This document shows, in pieces, positions 35,400 through 43,417 of a stretch of 64,000 nucleotides of DNA. Under the pieces are notes generated by a model, which saw nothing but the letters and a program-made list of their open reading frames with translations, did not search any database and was not told the origin of the DNA. Origin of the DNA: Capsulimonadaceae bacterium. Lineage in GTDB: Bacteria > Armatimonadota > Armatimonadia > Armatimonadales > Capsulimonadaceae. A program made the translations under genes and the position numbers. Numbering within the stretch: the first letter of the stretch is position 1; each line of letters starts with the position of its first letter. The stretch spans positions 248,001 through 312,000 of the forward strand of contig JARLGU010000053.1 in NCBI GenBank assembly GCA_031292625.1, read 5' to 3'.

Positions 35400-37664
35400 A
35401 TGACACGATATCGACCCATTATTCTCGCGCTCCTGCTGATATGCGGAGGAGCGGCATTCCATCCGTCACATGCGGCTCCTCCGGTCACGAACGCGCCTCT
35501 CACGAAGCGAATGGTTTGGGCGCACTGCATGATCTGTTATCCACTCGACCTCGATGTCAAGGCCCTATCGTCCGTAAAAGCGTATCGCGAATGCTATCCG
35601 CTCTTACAACAATTCGGCCTGGAAAAACGGACTCAGGCGCGGTGGCAATACACGGATATCGTCCAAGCCAAAGCAGCCGGGATCGATGCCTTCGCGATCG
35701 ACTTGTTCACGATGAAGGATGTCGACGGCGCTGCGGAGGCATACCTTGCGTCCGCGGATCAGGCAGGCGATTTTCTGATCGCGATGACCCTGGACCTCTC
35801 GGTTGCGCCGCGAGCGGAGAAGGAGGACCAAGCGTATCGTATCGTGGCCGCTTACTGCGACATCGCGTCACGGCATCCGTCGGCGGCGCGGGTGGACGGT
35901 AAATTCGTAATCGAAACGTACGGCACGGATCAACTGGATCCAGCGGCCTGGCACAGGGTACGAGGGCGACTTGCGGAAGCCGGTTACAAGACTTATTGGG
36001 TGGCGTCGGTCGATACTGGGTTTGTTTTGCGCAAGGCCCGGACGTTTCCGGCGGATAAGATCGTCACGGCGTTGGATCCGTTTGAAGGCGGCTATATCTT
36101 CGAGTTTGCGGGACCATGGTGGAACGATCTTATTTCCCTATTCGCATCGGAACACCGATCGTTCATGGGCGGCGTCAAACCAGGCTATTACCGCTATAAC
36201 GGCTCCGAAGTCGATCCCGAAAATACGGCTCACTATCGCGCCGAATGGGAACGGGACATTCGATCGCCCCTGACCTGGAATACCGTGATCACATGGAACG
36301 ATCTCGGGGAGACGACAGGCGTCATGCCGACGGGGGATTGGAACGCCACGCGATCGGACATTACGGCGTGGTATGCAGCTCTGTATAAAGGAACGCGGCC
36401 GCCATTCACGAAAGCTCGCCTTTATGTCACGACAACACAGATGGTCTATCCGGGAACAAAGCACTTCGCGGAGGCTCTTGTGCTCAACCCGTTAGGACAT
36501 GCCGTTCGCGCGAAAATTGGGCTTATCGATGCAAAGGGAAAGCCATTCGGACAGCCGGTGACTGCAGAGATCGCCCCGCGCGCCATTGGCGCCGCGACCG
36601 TCGAGTTCGACCTCCCGCGTTCGTTCACGGGATCATTTATACGCGCGTCGGCGACGCTGATCGACGAAGGCGCGCAGATCGCGTCCGTCATGAGCGCCCC
36701 AATTCTCGTCCTCGACGCCGGCGCGCAGAGCGGCTACGGATCGCTGTGCTATTCGATCCCGGCCGGCAGAGCCCTGCCTGGGAAGGTTGGTCTGCGGCTC
36801 ATTCACGGCGCGGCTGGAGAACCAGACCGCATCGCCGCGATCCTTCCGGACGGCATGTTGCCGCGCTTCGTCGAAATCCTGCACAACGCTTCGCTCGTCT
36901 CGAACACGATAAACGGCAACCCAATGCCCTTGCCGATCCCCGCGCGCGACTCCACCGGAGCGTTGATCGGCAAAACGGAATGGGGCTTTTATGTTGCACG
37001 GATCACCGATTCCGGCCTGCGTGTCGGCTACTCGGATCCGATCTACATCGCTCCGCCAGCGGCGGATTATTCCGTACGCGAATCGTACGAGTTCAACGGG
37101 GCCGAAACGTCCACCGTGACCGACTCGACGCCATTCAAGAACGCCGCCGTCGTGAAAGGCGGAACGTGGATATCGCCGGGCTACCGGTCCGACGGCGCCT
37201 GCCTAGCCCTCAACGGGACGACGTCGCGCGTAAATCTCGTCCCATCGGTAACGCCAGCAGCACCCATGAGGCTGACGTTTGTCGTGCGCCCGCATTCGTA
37301 CGGCGGCGTTGTCTTCGCGGACACCGGCGGGCTCATCGTCTCCCTCCGGCCCGACGGCCGGGTCTGCTACACGCGGCTCGTTGCCGCGGGAAGTCCCTGG
37401 GCGACGGCGGTCGGAAGCGGCCCGCTTCCACTCAATCAGTGGTCCAAAATCGATTGCACCTGGGACGGCACGACGATCCGCATATTTATCAACGACCAGA
37501 TCGACGGAAGCGCCGCTTGCGGCGAGGGTTTCGACAGTTATATTCGCGCCCTGGGATGCAATCCGTTTGGTTTAAGCTCGGACTACTTCAACGGCGACAC
37601 CGCGCGCTTCGAGAGCGCGACGATCGCGAAGAATGGACCCGCGGCCGCACATCCGCCATTTTAG
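35400..37664 (+). CDS. Secreted GH71-like alpha-1,3-glucanase with LamG-type domain
   Basis: 754 residues. The signal peptide is ~26 residues (ending HPSHA). Residues ~35-340 resemble the GH71 (endo-alpha-1,3-glucanase) barrel: KRMVWAHCMICYPLD near the N-terminus, then DIVQAKAAGIDAFAIDLF, TALDPFEGGYIFEFAGPWW, and WNTVITWNDLGETTGV. Residues ~345-540 are beta-rich linking domains, and ~550-745 form a concanavalin-like LamG domain (DGACLALNGTTSRVNL, QWSKIDCTWDGTTIRIFIND) that may bind carbohydrate. It should act outside the cytoplasm on alpha-glucans of fungal or bacterial walls; the substrate is inferred from the family. It is the last gene of the Reg3 operon. Confidence 0.78.
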   Translation: MTRYRPIILALLLICGGAAFHPSHAAPPVTNAPLTKRMVWAHCMICYPLDLDVKALSSVKAYRECYPLLQQFGLEKRTQARWQYTDIVQAKAAGIDAFAIDLFTMKDVDGAAEAYLASADQAGDFLIAMTLDLSVAPRAEKEDQAYRIVAAYCDIASRHPSAARVDGKFVIETYGTDQLDPAAWHRVRGRLAEAGYKTYWVASVDTGFVLRKARTFPADKIVTALDPFEGGYIFEFAGPWWNDLISLFASEHRSFMGGVKPGYYRYNGSEVDPENTAHYRAEWERDIRSPLTWNTVITWNDLGETTGVMPTGDWNATRSDITAWYAALYKGTRPPFTKARLYVTTTQMVYPGTKHFAEALVLNPLGHAVRAKIGLIDAKGKPFGQPVTAEIAPRAIGAATVEFDLPRSFTGSFIRASATLIDEGAQIASVMSAPILVLDAGAQSGYGSLCYSIPAGRALPGKVGLRLIHGAAGEPDRIAAILPDGMLPRFVEILHNASLVSNTINGNPMPLPIPARDSTGALIGKTEWGFYVARITDSGLRVGYSDPIYIAPPAADYSVRESYEFNGAETSTVTDSTPFKNAAVVKGGTWISPGYRSDGACLALNGTTSRVNLVPSVTPAAPMRLTFVVRPHSYGGVVFADTGGLIVSLRPDGRVCYTRLVAAGSPWATAVGSGPLPLNQWSKIDCTWDGTTIRIFINDQIDGSAACGEGFDSYIRALGCNPFGLSSDYFNGDTARFESATIAKNGPAAAHPPF

Positions 37665-37684
37665 GTCATAACTAGGACCTAAAA
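37659..37684. terminator. AT-rich hairpin after the GH71-like gene
   Basis: TTTTAGGTC and GACCTAAAA form a 9-bp stem with an 8-nt loop overlapping the stop codon. The convergent MDR gene ends at 37801, so the stem could act in both directions, but no long U-run follows. Confidence 0.4.
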
Positions 37685-37800
37685 CATTCCGGCTCATTGA
37701 GCACCTCAGGAGCGTTCCCGAAACCTACCAGACCGGCATCACGGCATTTTCCGCGAATCCGTACGCATCGGACGACCTTCCCTTTCACGGCGGCCATTCG

Positions 37801-38766
37801 TCATTCCCGCCACGGCTCGAAGCAGACCTTGATCGCCTTCTGCTGCTCAAGCAAGTCTACCGCCTCGGCGTAATCTTCCAAGCGCATCCGGTGCGTCACC
37901 AACGGCTCAAGGTCGAGCAGGCCGCGTTCGATAAGATCGACAGCGTACTCAGCCGCCTCGCGGCAGTGCGGTCGATAACCGCACAGGCGCAGTCCAGCCC
38001 AATGTCGCGAGGCAAACGCCACTTCTTCTCTCAGCACGCCGAAGACGGCCACGGTATCGATCGTCCTATCCATTAGCCATTCAATTGTCCCCTTCGCCCC
38101 AACGCAGTCAATCGACGTATCCAAAGACGGAAGCGTTGGCCTCGAGGGGAAGCGCGCAGGCGACGCTTCCCGCGTATTGATCGCATCGTCAGCGCCGATT
38201 TTGAGCGCTAGCGCCATTCGCTCGGGCGAAAGGTCGAAGCCGATCACTTGCGATGCTCCTTCCGCCCGGGCCATCTGCAGGGCGACCAGGCCCGCGGGAC
38301 CAAGCCCCATCACCGCCACCCGCTTTCCACGCAATGCATCCATTTCCCTGAGCATCAGGAACGTCACGCCGACGCACATTGCCAGTTCGATCGGCGCGGC
38401 TCCGACGAAGGAGACGCTGCCGGGGATGCGGATTATGTCGCGCTCCGGCACGACCGCATACTGCGCATAGCAGCCATATCCGCCGTCGCGCCACACACTG
38501 ACACGGTCGCCAACATTCAGGCTTTTAACGCCGTCGCCTAGCTTCGCCGCCACGCCGCTGGCCTCATGGCCCGGCTGCCCGATCGCGTACGGATAGTGGA
38601 ACCTGTGTCCCTCGAACATAGGCGAGTTATGACGCAGGTGCAGATCCCACTGCGGGCAAGTCGTCACCGCCTCGATCTTCACCAACGCTTCGCCGGGGCC
38701 GGGCTGCGGAATCGGCCTATCGAGCAGCTGAACCTCTCGGCCTTCGCCAATCTGTATAATCTTCAT
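37801..38766 (-). CDS. Zinc-type medium-chain dehydrogenase (MDR family)
   Basis: About 321 residues from the ATG at 38766 (AGGGAG upstream); the frame is open 61 codons further but without support. The N-terminal GroES-like domain has GEALVKIEAVTTCPQWDLHL, GHEASGVAAKLGDGV and VGDRVSV. The Rossmann domain has VAVMGLGPAGLVALQMAR and IGFDLSPERMALALKIGADD. The structural-zinc cysteine loop of classical alcohol dehydrogenases is missing, so it may carry only the catalytic metal. The substrate is unknown; sugar-alcohol or threonine-type dehydrogenases are closest in pattern. It follows a related MDR gene on the same strand with a 170-bp gap. Confidence 0.85.
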   Translation of the reverse strand: MKIIQIGEGREVQLLDRPIPQPGPGEALVKIEAVTTCPQWDLHLRHNSPMFEGHRFHYPYAIGQPGHEASGVAAKLGDGVKSLNVGDRVSVWRDGGYGCYAQYAVVPERDIIRIPGSVSFVGAAPIELAMCVGVTFLMLREMDALRGKRVAVMGLGPAGLVALQMARAEGASQVIGFDLSPERMALALKIGADDAINTREASPARFPSRPTLPSLDTSIDCVGAKGTIEWLMDRTIDTVAVFGVLREEVAFASRHWAGLRLCGYRPHCREAAEYAVDLIERGLLDLEPLVTHRMRLEDYAEAVDLLEQQKAIKVCFEPWRE

Positions 38767-38936
38767 CGAGTTTCTCCCTAACCAGGCTGAGCCTGGACCA
38801 ATTTCCGTATTGCTCGTTAGATCTTTGCCATGAGGCTGTCGAATGGAGAGAAGAGGACCCCGTGTCCGCTCGGGGTAGAAAGATCGCCATTCCAGCGAAC
38901 CATGCTCAAATGGCGCTGCATTTTCCTGGGAGCGCG

Positions 38937-39956
38937 CTAATCTTCCCAATCCAGGATGACGCCAAGGACGTTTTCCCGGCGGTTCAGAATCAGGTCGAAC
39001 GCATCCCCGGCCTTGGATACCGGGAAACGGTGCGTAATCAGGCTGAGCGTGTCGAGATGCCCGGCGGCAAGCAGCGCCAGAGTTTCATCCATACGCTGCT
39101 TGTTCCACCCAGCAGGCGCGTGCAGAGTCAATTCTCGATCGCGCAAAGTCTGAATATCGATCATCCCCTTCGTTCCGTAGAACCCAGCGGAAACGATGTG
39201 GCCGCCATGGCGCATGAGCGGGAGAAGCGAGACAAGCGAATCCATGCCTCCTGCCGTGTCGGCGACGACCTTAACGCCGTCCGGCGCCCACTCCCGAACC
39301 ACGTCGACGAGGGCGGCATTGCGAGTGTTGAGCGATCTGTCCCCAGGTCTCGTTTTGAAAAGTCCAAGGCGCTCGTCATGCCGACCTGCGATGAGCACCC
39401 GTGCGCCCCGATGCTGGAACGTTTGGGCCGCCCATTGACCGACCATGCCGTCGCCAAGCACTACGACCTGATCGCCCGGAACGATGCCGGCGCGCGTTCC
39501 GACGTTGTAGCCGACCTGCGTCAGAACGAGGCCGCTTGCCGAGACGGGATCCAATCCGGAGGGTAGTTTCCAAACCTGTGACTTATCCTGTATCGCGGGC
39601 GAGACGTGTCCGGCCGAATCGAAAAACATGTTGTCGACTCGCGACACAGTCGCGAAAACGAAATCGCCGACGGAAACATGACACACGGCCTCGCCGGTCC
39701 ACTCCACGACCCCGACTTTCTGGTAACCAGGGACGAAGGGAAACGGCAGCGGATCGGAGTCGCGGCGCGGCGTATCTCCTCCGATCCGCTCCCCGCGCAC
39801 GCAAGAGCCCTCGGTGCCATTGCTGATCCACGAATGCGTCACGCGCACGACCACGTCGTCCGGCGTCGGCGCGGGTAGTTTCACTTGCTGATACGATACT
39901 TTCCAGGGCTGCGTCGAAACGACGGCATAGCCTTGGTTGAAGTTGGAAGTATTCAT
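38937..39956 (-). CDS. MDR-family dehydrogenase, second copy
   Basis: 339 residues with GAGAGAGG upstream. The N-terminal region (VVVRVTHSWISNGTEGSCVRG, PFPFVPGYQKVGVVEWTGE, VGDFVFA) and the Rossmann domain (QVVVLGDGMVGQWAAQTFQHRG, VVADTAGGMDSL) match zinc-independent or partly metal-binding MDR proteins that resemble bacteriochlorophyllide or sugar dehydrogenases. The classical Cys/His metal ligands are not obvious (SNGTE where Cys is usual). It acts in the cytoplasm as an NAD(P)-dependent oxidoreductase. Together with the gene at 37801 it may form a two-step polyol or sugar pathway; that is inference. Confidence 0.82.
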   Translation of the reverse strand: MNTSNFNQGYAVVSTQPWKVSYQQVKLPAPTPDDVVVRVTHSWISNGTEGSCVRGERIGGDTPRRDSDPLPFPFVPGYQKVGVVEWTGEAVCHVSVGDFVFATVSRVDNMFFDSAGHVSPAIQDKSQVWKLPSGLDPVSASGLVLTQVGYNVGTRAGIVPGDQVVVLGDGMVGQWAAQTFQHRGARVLIAGRHDERLGLFKTRPGDRSLNTRNAALVDVVREWAPDGVKVVADTAGGMDSLVSLLPLMRHGGHIVSAGFYGTKGMIDIQTLRDRELTLHAPAGWNKQRMDETLALLAAGHLDTLSLITHRFPVSKAGDAFDLILNRRENVLGVILDWED

Positions 39957-40927
39957 CCTATATTGACCTCTCTCGAAAATCCTTGCTCAGCTTGCCGCCC
40001 ACAGGCGACAGAGCGCCAGAGATTAGAGACCTTTCCGCAAATCCTTAAACGAAAACCGTTGAGGAATGGATTCTCGTCGCCGCACATCACGTTGATTTCG
40101 AAAGTTGACAGCACAGTCCCAATGAGCAAATCCTGAGCACGATCCGTTCGCCAGCTTTGAACAGAGACGCTCAGCCCAACGCCAAGAGCGCCGCGAAACA
40201 CGGCATGGAATCGAGATGGCGAGATGGGACGCTTCGTCAATACTGGCTACTCCTCAGTTGATTCGGGAGCGCTGGAGATAATCTGAAGGGGGCGACAAAC
40301 TCGGTCAACGCAAGACCTCGAACGACCTATGCGATCACCAGCTCAGCCGTCGTCGATTGTTGTTAACTGGCGCGGCGTATCAGGAACCAGACAGCAAACC
40401 GGTCCATCCAGTACGCGTTCATCGCAACTGTCCTTGAAACCGCTTTCCGTCTGAGGCGCAAGGTCGTCGTTCGCCAAACGGTGGAACTCCGGGCCTGCAC
40501 GGGCGTAATGCATCCAGAGACAATCGTGCACTCGGCGGGATTGGCGAGTATCTCCACAAACCTCCGCAAGTTATCGCTGCACGTCGTGTGCTCAGTCGAT
40601 TATTGCATAATTGAAAAACGATTTGCTTATGGCTCCTGCAGTCGAAACGAACTAAACTCCCGGCATTATCGCGGCGGTCGTCTCATGCCGCCGAGCGGGT
40701 TGGCGAAGGGCCGTATATGACCGCGCAAGTGATCGAGCGGCCCGATGTCGTGGTCATTGAAGATAAGAACCGTGCCGGCATCGCAAGAGGCATCATCGAA
40801 ACCATCCATACCCCAGGGCCGCTTCCCGTCGAAAATTCCAAGATCCGCCAAATGTCGCAAACTTTGGGGTTCTCGACGGGACGCAGACTCTGAGGCTCTC
40901 GAAGGAAGCGAAGTCAACGCGATATAA
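39957..40927. other. Long region without a recognised gene
   Basis: About 970 bp. Short frames are open but none has a family signature or ribosome site. The minus-strand stretch at 40666-40917 reads like a protein fragment (RPWGMDGFDDASCDAG, DIGPLDHLRGHIRPF) and could be a decayed gene; I cannot identify it. Confidence 0.4.
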
Positions 40928-41356
40928 TCAGCCGGCGCTCAGGGCCGTCATGGCTGCAAGCGAGTCCATGTAATCCCGCCAATGCGCTATCTTCCGGTTG
41001 TCAATCTCGATGATTGAGCAAAACCGATTGTTGTACTTGACGCCCGTGGCGAGGATGGTCCCGTGGACTTCATATTCCATGACGACGACACGCCCGTTGT
41101 CGGTCTGGTGGGTAATCAACTTATCGGCGGACTGAAGCTCGATGTTCTCAACGTAGCCCCTGAATAGGGCCATCAGGTCGGCTCGTCCGTGGACGACGCG
41201 GGGCCAGCCGGGAAAGTCGTAGAGAACCTCGTAGACAATGTCGTCAGTGACGACGTCGAAGAAGTGTTCGCCGTCGACGAGGTCGCCTACCGCCCCTCGA
41301 ACCAGCTCGAAGTAAGGCCTGGCAGCCTCGTAGGCCGCGTATTTCGGATTGGTCAT
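40928..41356 (-). CDS. SnoaL-like NTF2-fold protein
   Basis: 142 residues with AAAGGAAC before the ATG. The pattern is that of SnoaL/ketosteroid-isomerase-like NTF2 folds: a helical start (YFELVRGAVGDLVDGEHFF), DIVYEVLYDFPGWPRVVHGRADL, then strands ending NNRFCSIIEIDNRKIAHWRDYMDS. This fold is used for small enzymes and ligand-binding proteins; the reaction cannot be deduced. Cytoplasmic. It lies in the same direction as azoR but is separated from it by repeat family 1 copy D. Confidence 0.8.
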   Translation of the reverse strand: MTNPKYAAYEAARPYFELVRGAVGDLVDGEHFFDVVTDDIVYEVLYDFPGWPRVVHGRADLMALFRGYVENIELQSADKLITHQTDNGRVVVMEYEVHGTILATGVKYNNRFCSIIEIDNRKIAHWRDYMDSLAAMTALSAG

Positions 41357-41394
41357 CGCTATGTTCCTTTCTTAGAAGGTCTGTAATCAATCGG

Positions 41395-41626
41395 CGTTGC
41401 GACGAAGATTCAGGACGGCTCGTGCCGCCTGGACACTTCTTTGCCCGCGCCTCGTTCACGGCGTCGATCCACAAGGCCGCGTCAATACGCATGCGGCCTT
41501 GTGCAGCCAGCGCCCGATAGCAGCACGTGTCGCGAAGTCATCAAAGCGCTGCGCCGGCCCTTTCCCAAAAACGGCCACGGCGGCCGGGGAGCCGTCTTAC
41601 AAGACATTTCGATTTGCACGCTCTTA
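41395..41626. repeat. Dispersed repeat family 1, copy D (inverted)
   Basis: Reverse orientation relative to copies A-C. It starts GATTCAGGACGGCTCGTGCC and ends GGAGCCGTCTTACAAGAC, then TCGATTTGCACGCTCTTA. It fills the gap between the SnoaL-like and azoR genes. The ~165 bp from 41627 to 41791 show no gene. Confidence 0.8.
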
Positions 41627-41791
41627 GGGAATCCCTCCGCCCAGTATGGGGTCCCCTTCTCCCCGAAACGGAGAGACAAAGAAGCAAGCATTGGTCCACG
41701 ATCTTCTTCCTCCTCCCGTTCAGGAAGGGGCCTGTCGTCCTCGGCGGGAAGGTGGGTTCCGCGCGAAGAGCTTGATCGCGCCCTTCGATTA

Positions 41792-42400
41792 TTATAGCGA
41801 GAGTGCCTCAACCGCCGCTACGGCGTTCGGCACGGCGCTCTTTGCGTGGGCAGGCATATTCGTTCCCTGAACGCGAACAGTCTGTACGTCTTCGATGCCG
41901 ATAAAGCCTAAAACGGTGCGTAAGTAAGGTTCCACGAAGTCCCACGCCTTCCAAGGGCCTTCCGTGAACACGCCGCCTGACGCCAGCACGAGAATGGCTT
42001 TCTTATTGCGCGCCAGGCCGACCACGCCTTCTTTCGCGTAATTGAAGGTCCGGCCGGGGCGCACGACAAGATCGATCCACGCCTTGAGCAGCGACGGGAT
42101 GCCAAAGTTCCACATCGGGGTCGCGATCACCAGAAGGTCTGACGCCAAGAGTTCCTCAGTCAGCTTATCCGAGAGGACGGCCGACTGCTTGTTGGCCTCC
42201 GCCTCAAGTGGATCCTTCGATGAAATGGCTTTCAGCGCGCCAATATCCAGGTGCGGGAGCGTATCGTTTGCAAGATCGCGGCGGACGAACCTGGCTTCAG
42301 GGAAGCGCGCCTCAAGCCGCGCCGACAGCGCTTCCGTGACTTCGCGGCTCGCCGACTCGGCCCCTCTGGGGCTAACCTCAATAATCAACGCTTGTTTCAT
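41792..42400 (-). CDS. azoR: FMN-dependent NADH-azoreductase
   Basis: 202 residues from the ATG at 42400, which has GGGGGT eight bases upstream (a GTG two codons earlier is less likely). The flavodoxin-like fold is clear: ALIIEVSPRGAESASREVT near the N-terminus, SDLLVIATPMWNFGIPSLLKAWID (FMN-binding PMWNF), and ILVLASGGVFTEGP. The enzyme reduces quinones and azo compounds with NADH. It is divergent from an HxlR regulator with a 110-bp shared region bearing a dyad, the common arrangement for quinone/electrophile-inducible azoreductases. Confidence 0.93.
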   Translation of the reverse strand: MKQALIIEVSPRGAESASREVTEALSARLEARFPEARFVRRDLANDTLPHLDIGALKAISSKDPLEAEANKQSAVLSDKLTEELLASDLLVIATPMWNFGIPSLLKAWIDLVVRPGRTFNYAKEGVVGLARNKKAILVLASGGVFTEGPWKAWDFVEPYLRTVLGFIGIEDVQTVRVQGTNMPAHAKSAVPNAVAAVEALSL

Positions 42401-42422
42401 GGACACTTACCCCCAATTTGGT

Positions 42423-42443
42423 ACTTACTATAGTATAGTTAAG
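42423..42443. promoter_or_regulatory. Dyad in the azoR/HxlR intergenic region
   Basis: ACTTACTATAGTATAGTTAAGT is read here as two halves, ACTTAC and GTTAAGT, around a TATAGTATA centre. TACTATAGTA inside it is a perfect 10-bp palindrome. It is a likely HxlR operator controlling both directions. Confidence 0.45.
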
Positions 42444-42510
42444 TATGCATGGTATGTTTATAAAATACAAGAAGGCACTTTCACATCAGTTACGAACATG
42501 GAGGTAAGTT

Positions 42511-42948
42511 ATGAATGGACACAGTAAAGGCCCCCATCTGGACCCGGTGTATGTCTGCGGGCACAAGGATCCGATGGCGGTTCGCGAGCTCCTCACGAGG
42601 GTCGGGGATAAATGGAGTATCTTCCTGATCCTGTCGCTTGCCAAATTGCCTGGCTGTCGTGCACGGTTCTCCGACATCGAGCGCGCGATCCCCGGCATCT
42701 CGCAAAGAATGCTGACCATGACCCTGCGGCACCTGGAGCGGGACGGCTTGGTCACGAGAGAACTGTTCCCTGAAGTGCCGCCAAGGGTCGAATATGAGCT
42801 GACATCCCTTGGACGGAGCTTGCTTGAGCCAATGCAAGGTTTGGTGGATTGGGTGACGACCAACTGGGAACAGGTGAAGGAAGCACGGGCTCAGTTCGAT
42901 GGAAAACAGGGCAGTAATATAGTCGACGCCACGACTGCGGGCGCTTAG
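42511..42948 (+). CDS. HxlR-family transcriptional regulator
   Basis: 145 residues with GGAGGTAAG before the ATG. It shows the HxlR winged helix: a Cys near the N-terminus (YVCGHKDP), the core LLTRVGDKWSIFLILSLAK, the recognition region ISQRMLTMTLRHLERDGLVTR, and the wing PPRVEYELTSLGRSL. Family members such as HypR and YodB sense electrophiles through that N-terminal Cys. Divergent from azoR, it is probably the repressor of azoR and of itself. Confidence 0.92.
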   Translation: MNGHSKGPHLDPVYVCGHKDPMAVRELLTRVGDKWSIFLILSLAKLPGCRARFSDIERAIPGISQRMLTMTLRHLERDGLVTRELFPEVPPRVEYELTSLGRSLLEPMQGLVDWVTTNWEQVKEARAQFDGKQGSNIVDATTAGA

Positions 42949-42982
42949 TGGGGTTGCTGCGGGGAGTGGCCGGAGGCTATTC

Positions 42983-43191
42983 GCATCTATAACTGTTAAC
43001 AGTGGCGCGGGTCCGGTCCTGAAGAGGCCGGCCTGTGTTGAGAAAGCCCGTGAACGGGCCTAATCGGCAGACGGCCTGCATCTTCGTAAGCCGGCAACCC
43101 CATTGATGGGGTTTGACATCTCAGGCCGGTCGTTCACGGCCGGAAACCGCGCCAATATCGGTGACAATCGTTGATATGCGATAGATGCGAT
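42983..43191. repeat. Dispersed repeat family 2, copy 2
   Basis: About 209 bp, bounded by GCATCTAT (starting one base before) and ATAGATGC. It shares with copy 1 the AACAG-palindrome start, TCCGGTCCTGAAgaGGCCGGCC, GCCCGTGAACGGGC, and TTCACGGCCGGAAACCGCG. It lies between HxlR and the cupin isomerase-like gene. Confidence 0.8.
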
Positions 43192-43230
43192 CGCCCAAGG
43201 GAGCTCCAGCTGCACGCGCGGAAGAGGCAT

Positions 43231-43257
43231 TAGGTTCAAATCCTGTACCGCGCACCA
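43231..43257 (+). pseudogene. 3' end of a tRNA gene, possible attachment-site remnant
   Basis: AGGTTCAAATCCTGT (T arm) followed by ACCGCGCACCA (acceptor strand, discriminator, CCA) matches the last ~26 bases of a tRNA gene. Nothing upstream pairs with it: a 5' acceptor GCGCGGT and D/anticodon arms are absent, and family 2 DNA lies there instead. Such isolated tRNA ends are typical of recombination sites left by integrative elements. Confidence 0.4.
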
Positions 43258-43417
43258 GACTCCCTCACGCACGTTCACGCTTGAGCTCTCAGGGGTTGCA
43301 TCTTTTCCGTCGGCGAGGGCTCTCATTCTGTCACGATAGGAGTCTCCCATTGCCGTCTCACACCTTCCTCGCCGCAATTTGCCCCCACTCACGCAACGTC
43401 GCGGCTGACTATTGTTC

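Noticed and set aside
36746-37675. A 309-codon frame inside the GH71-like gene.
   Set aside because: Out-of-frame shadow rich in Arg; the main frame has a signal peptide and continuous domains.
40666-40917. A possible 83-codon gene on the minus strand.
   Set aside because: No recognised domain, no ribosome site and no partner; kept only as a note on a possible decayed gene in the intergenic entry.
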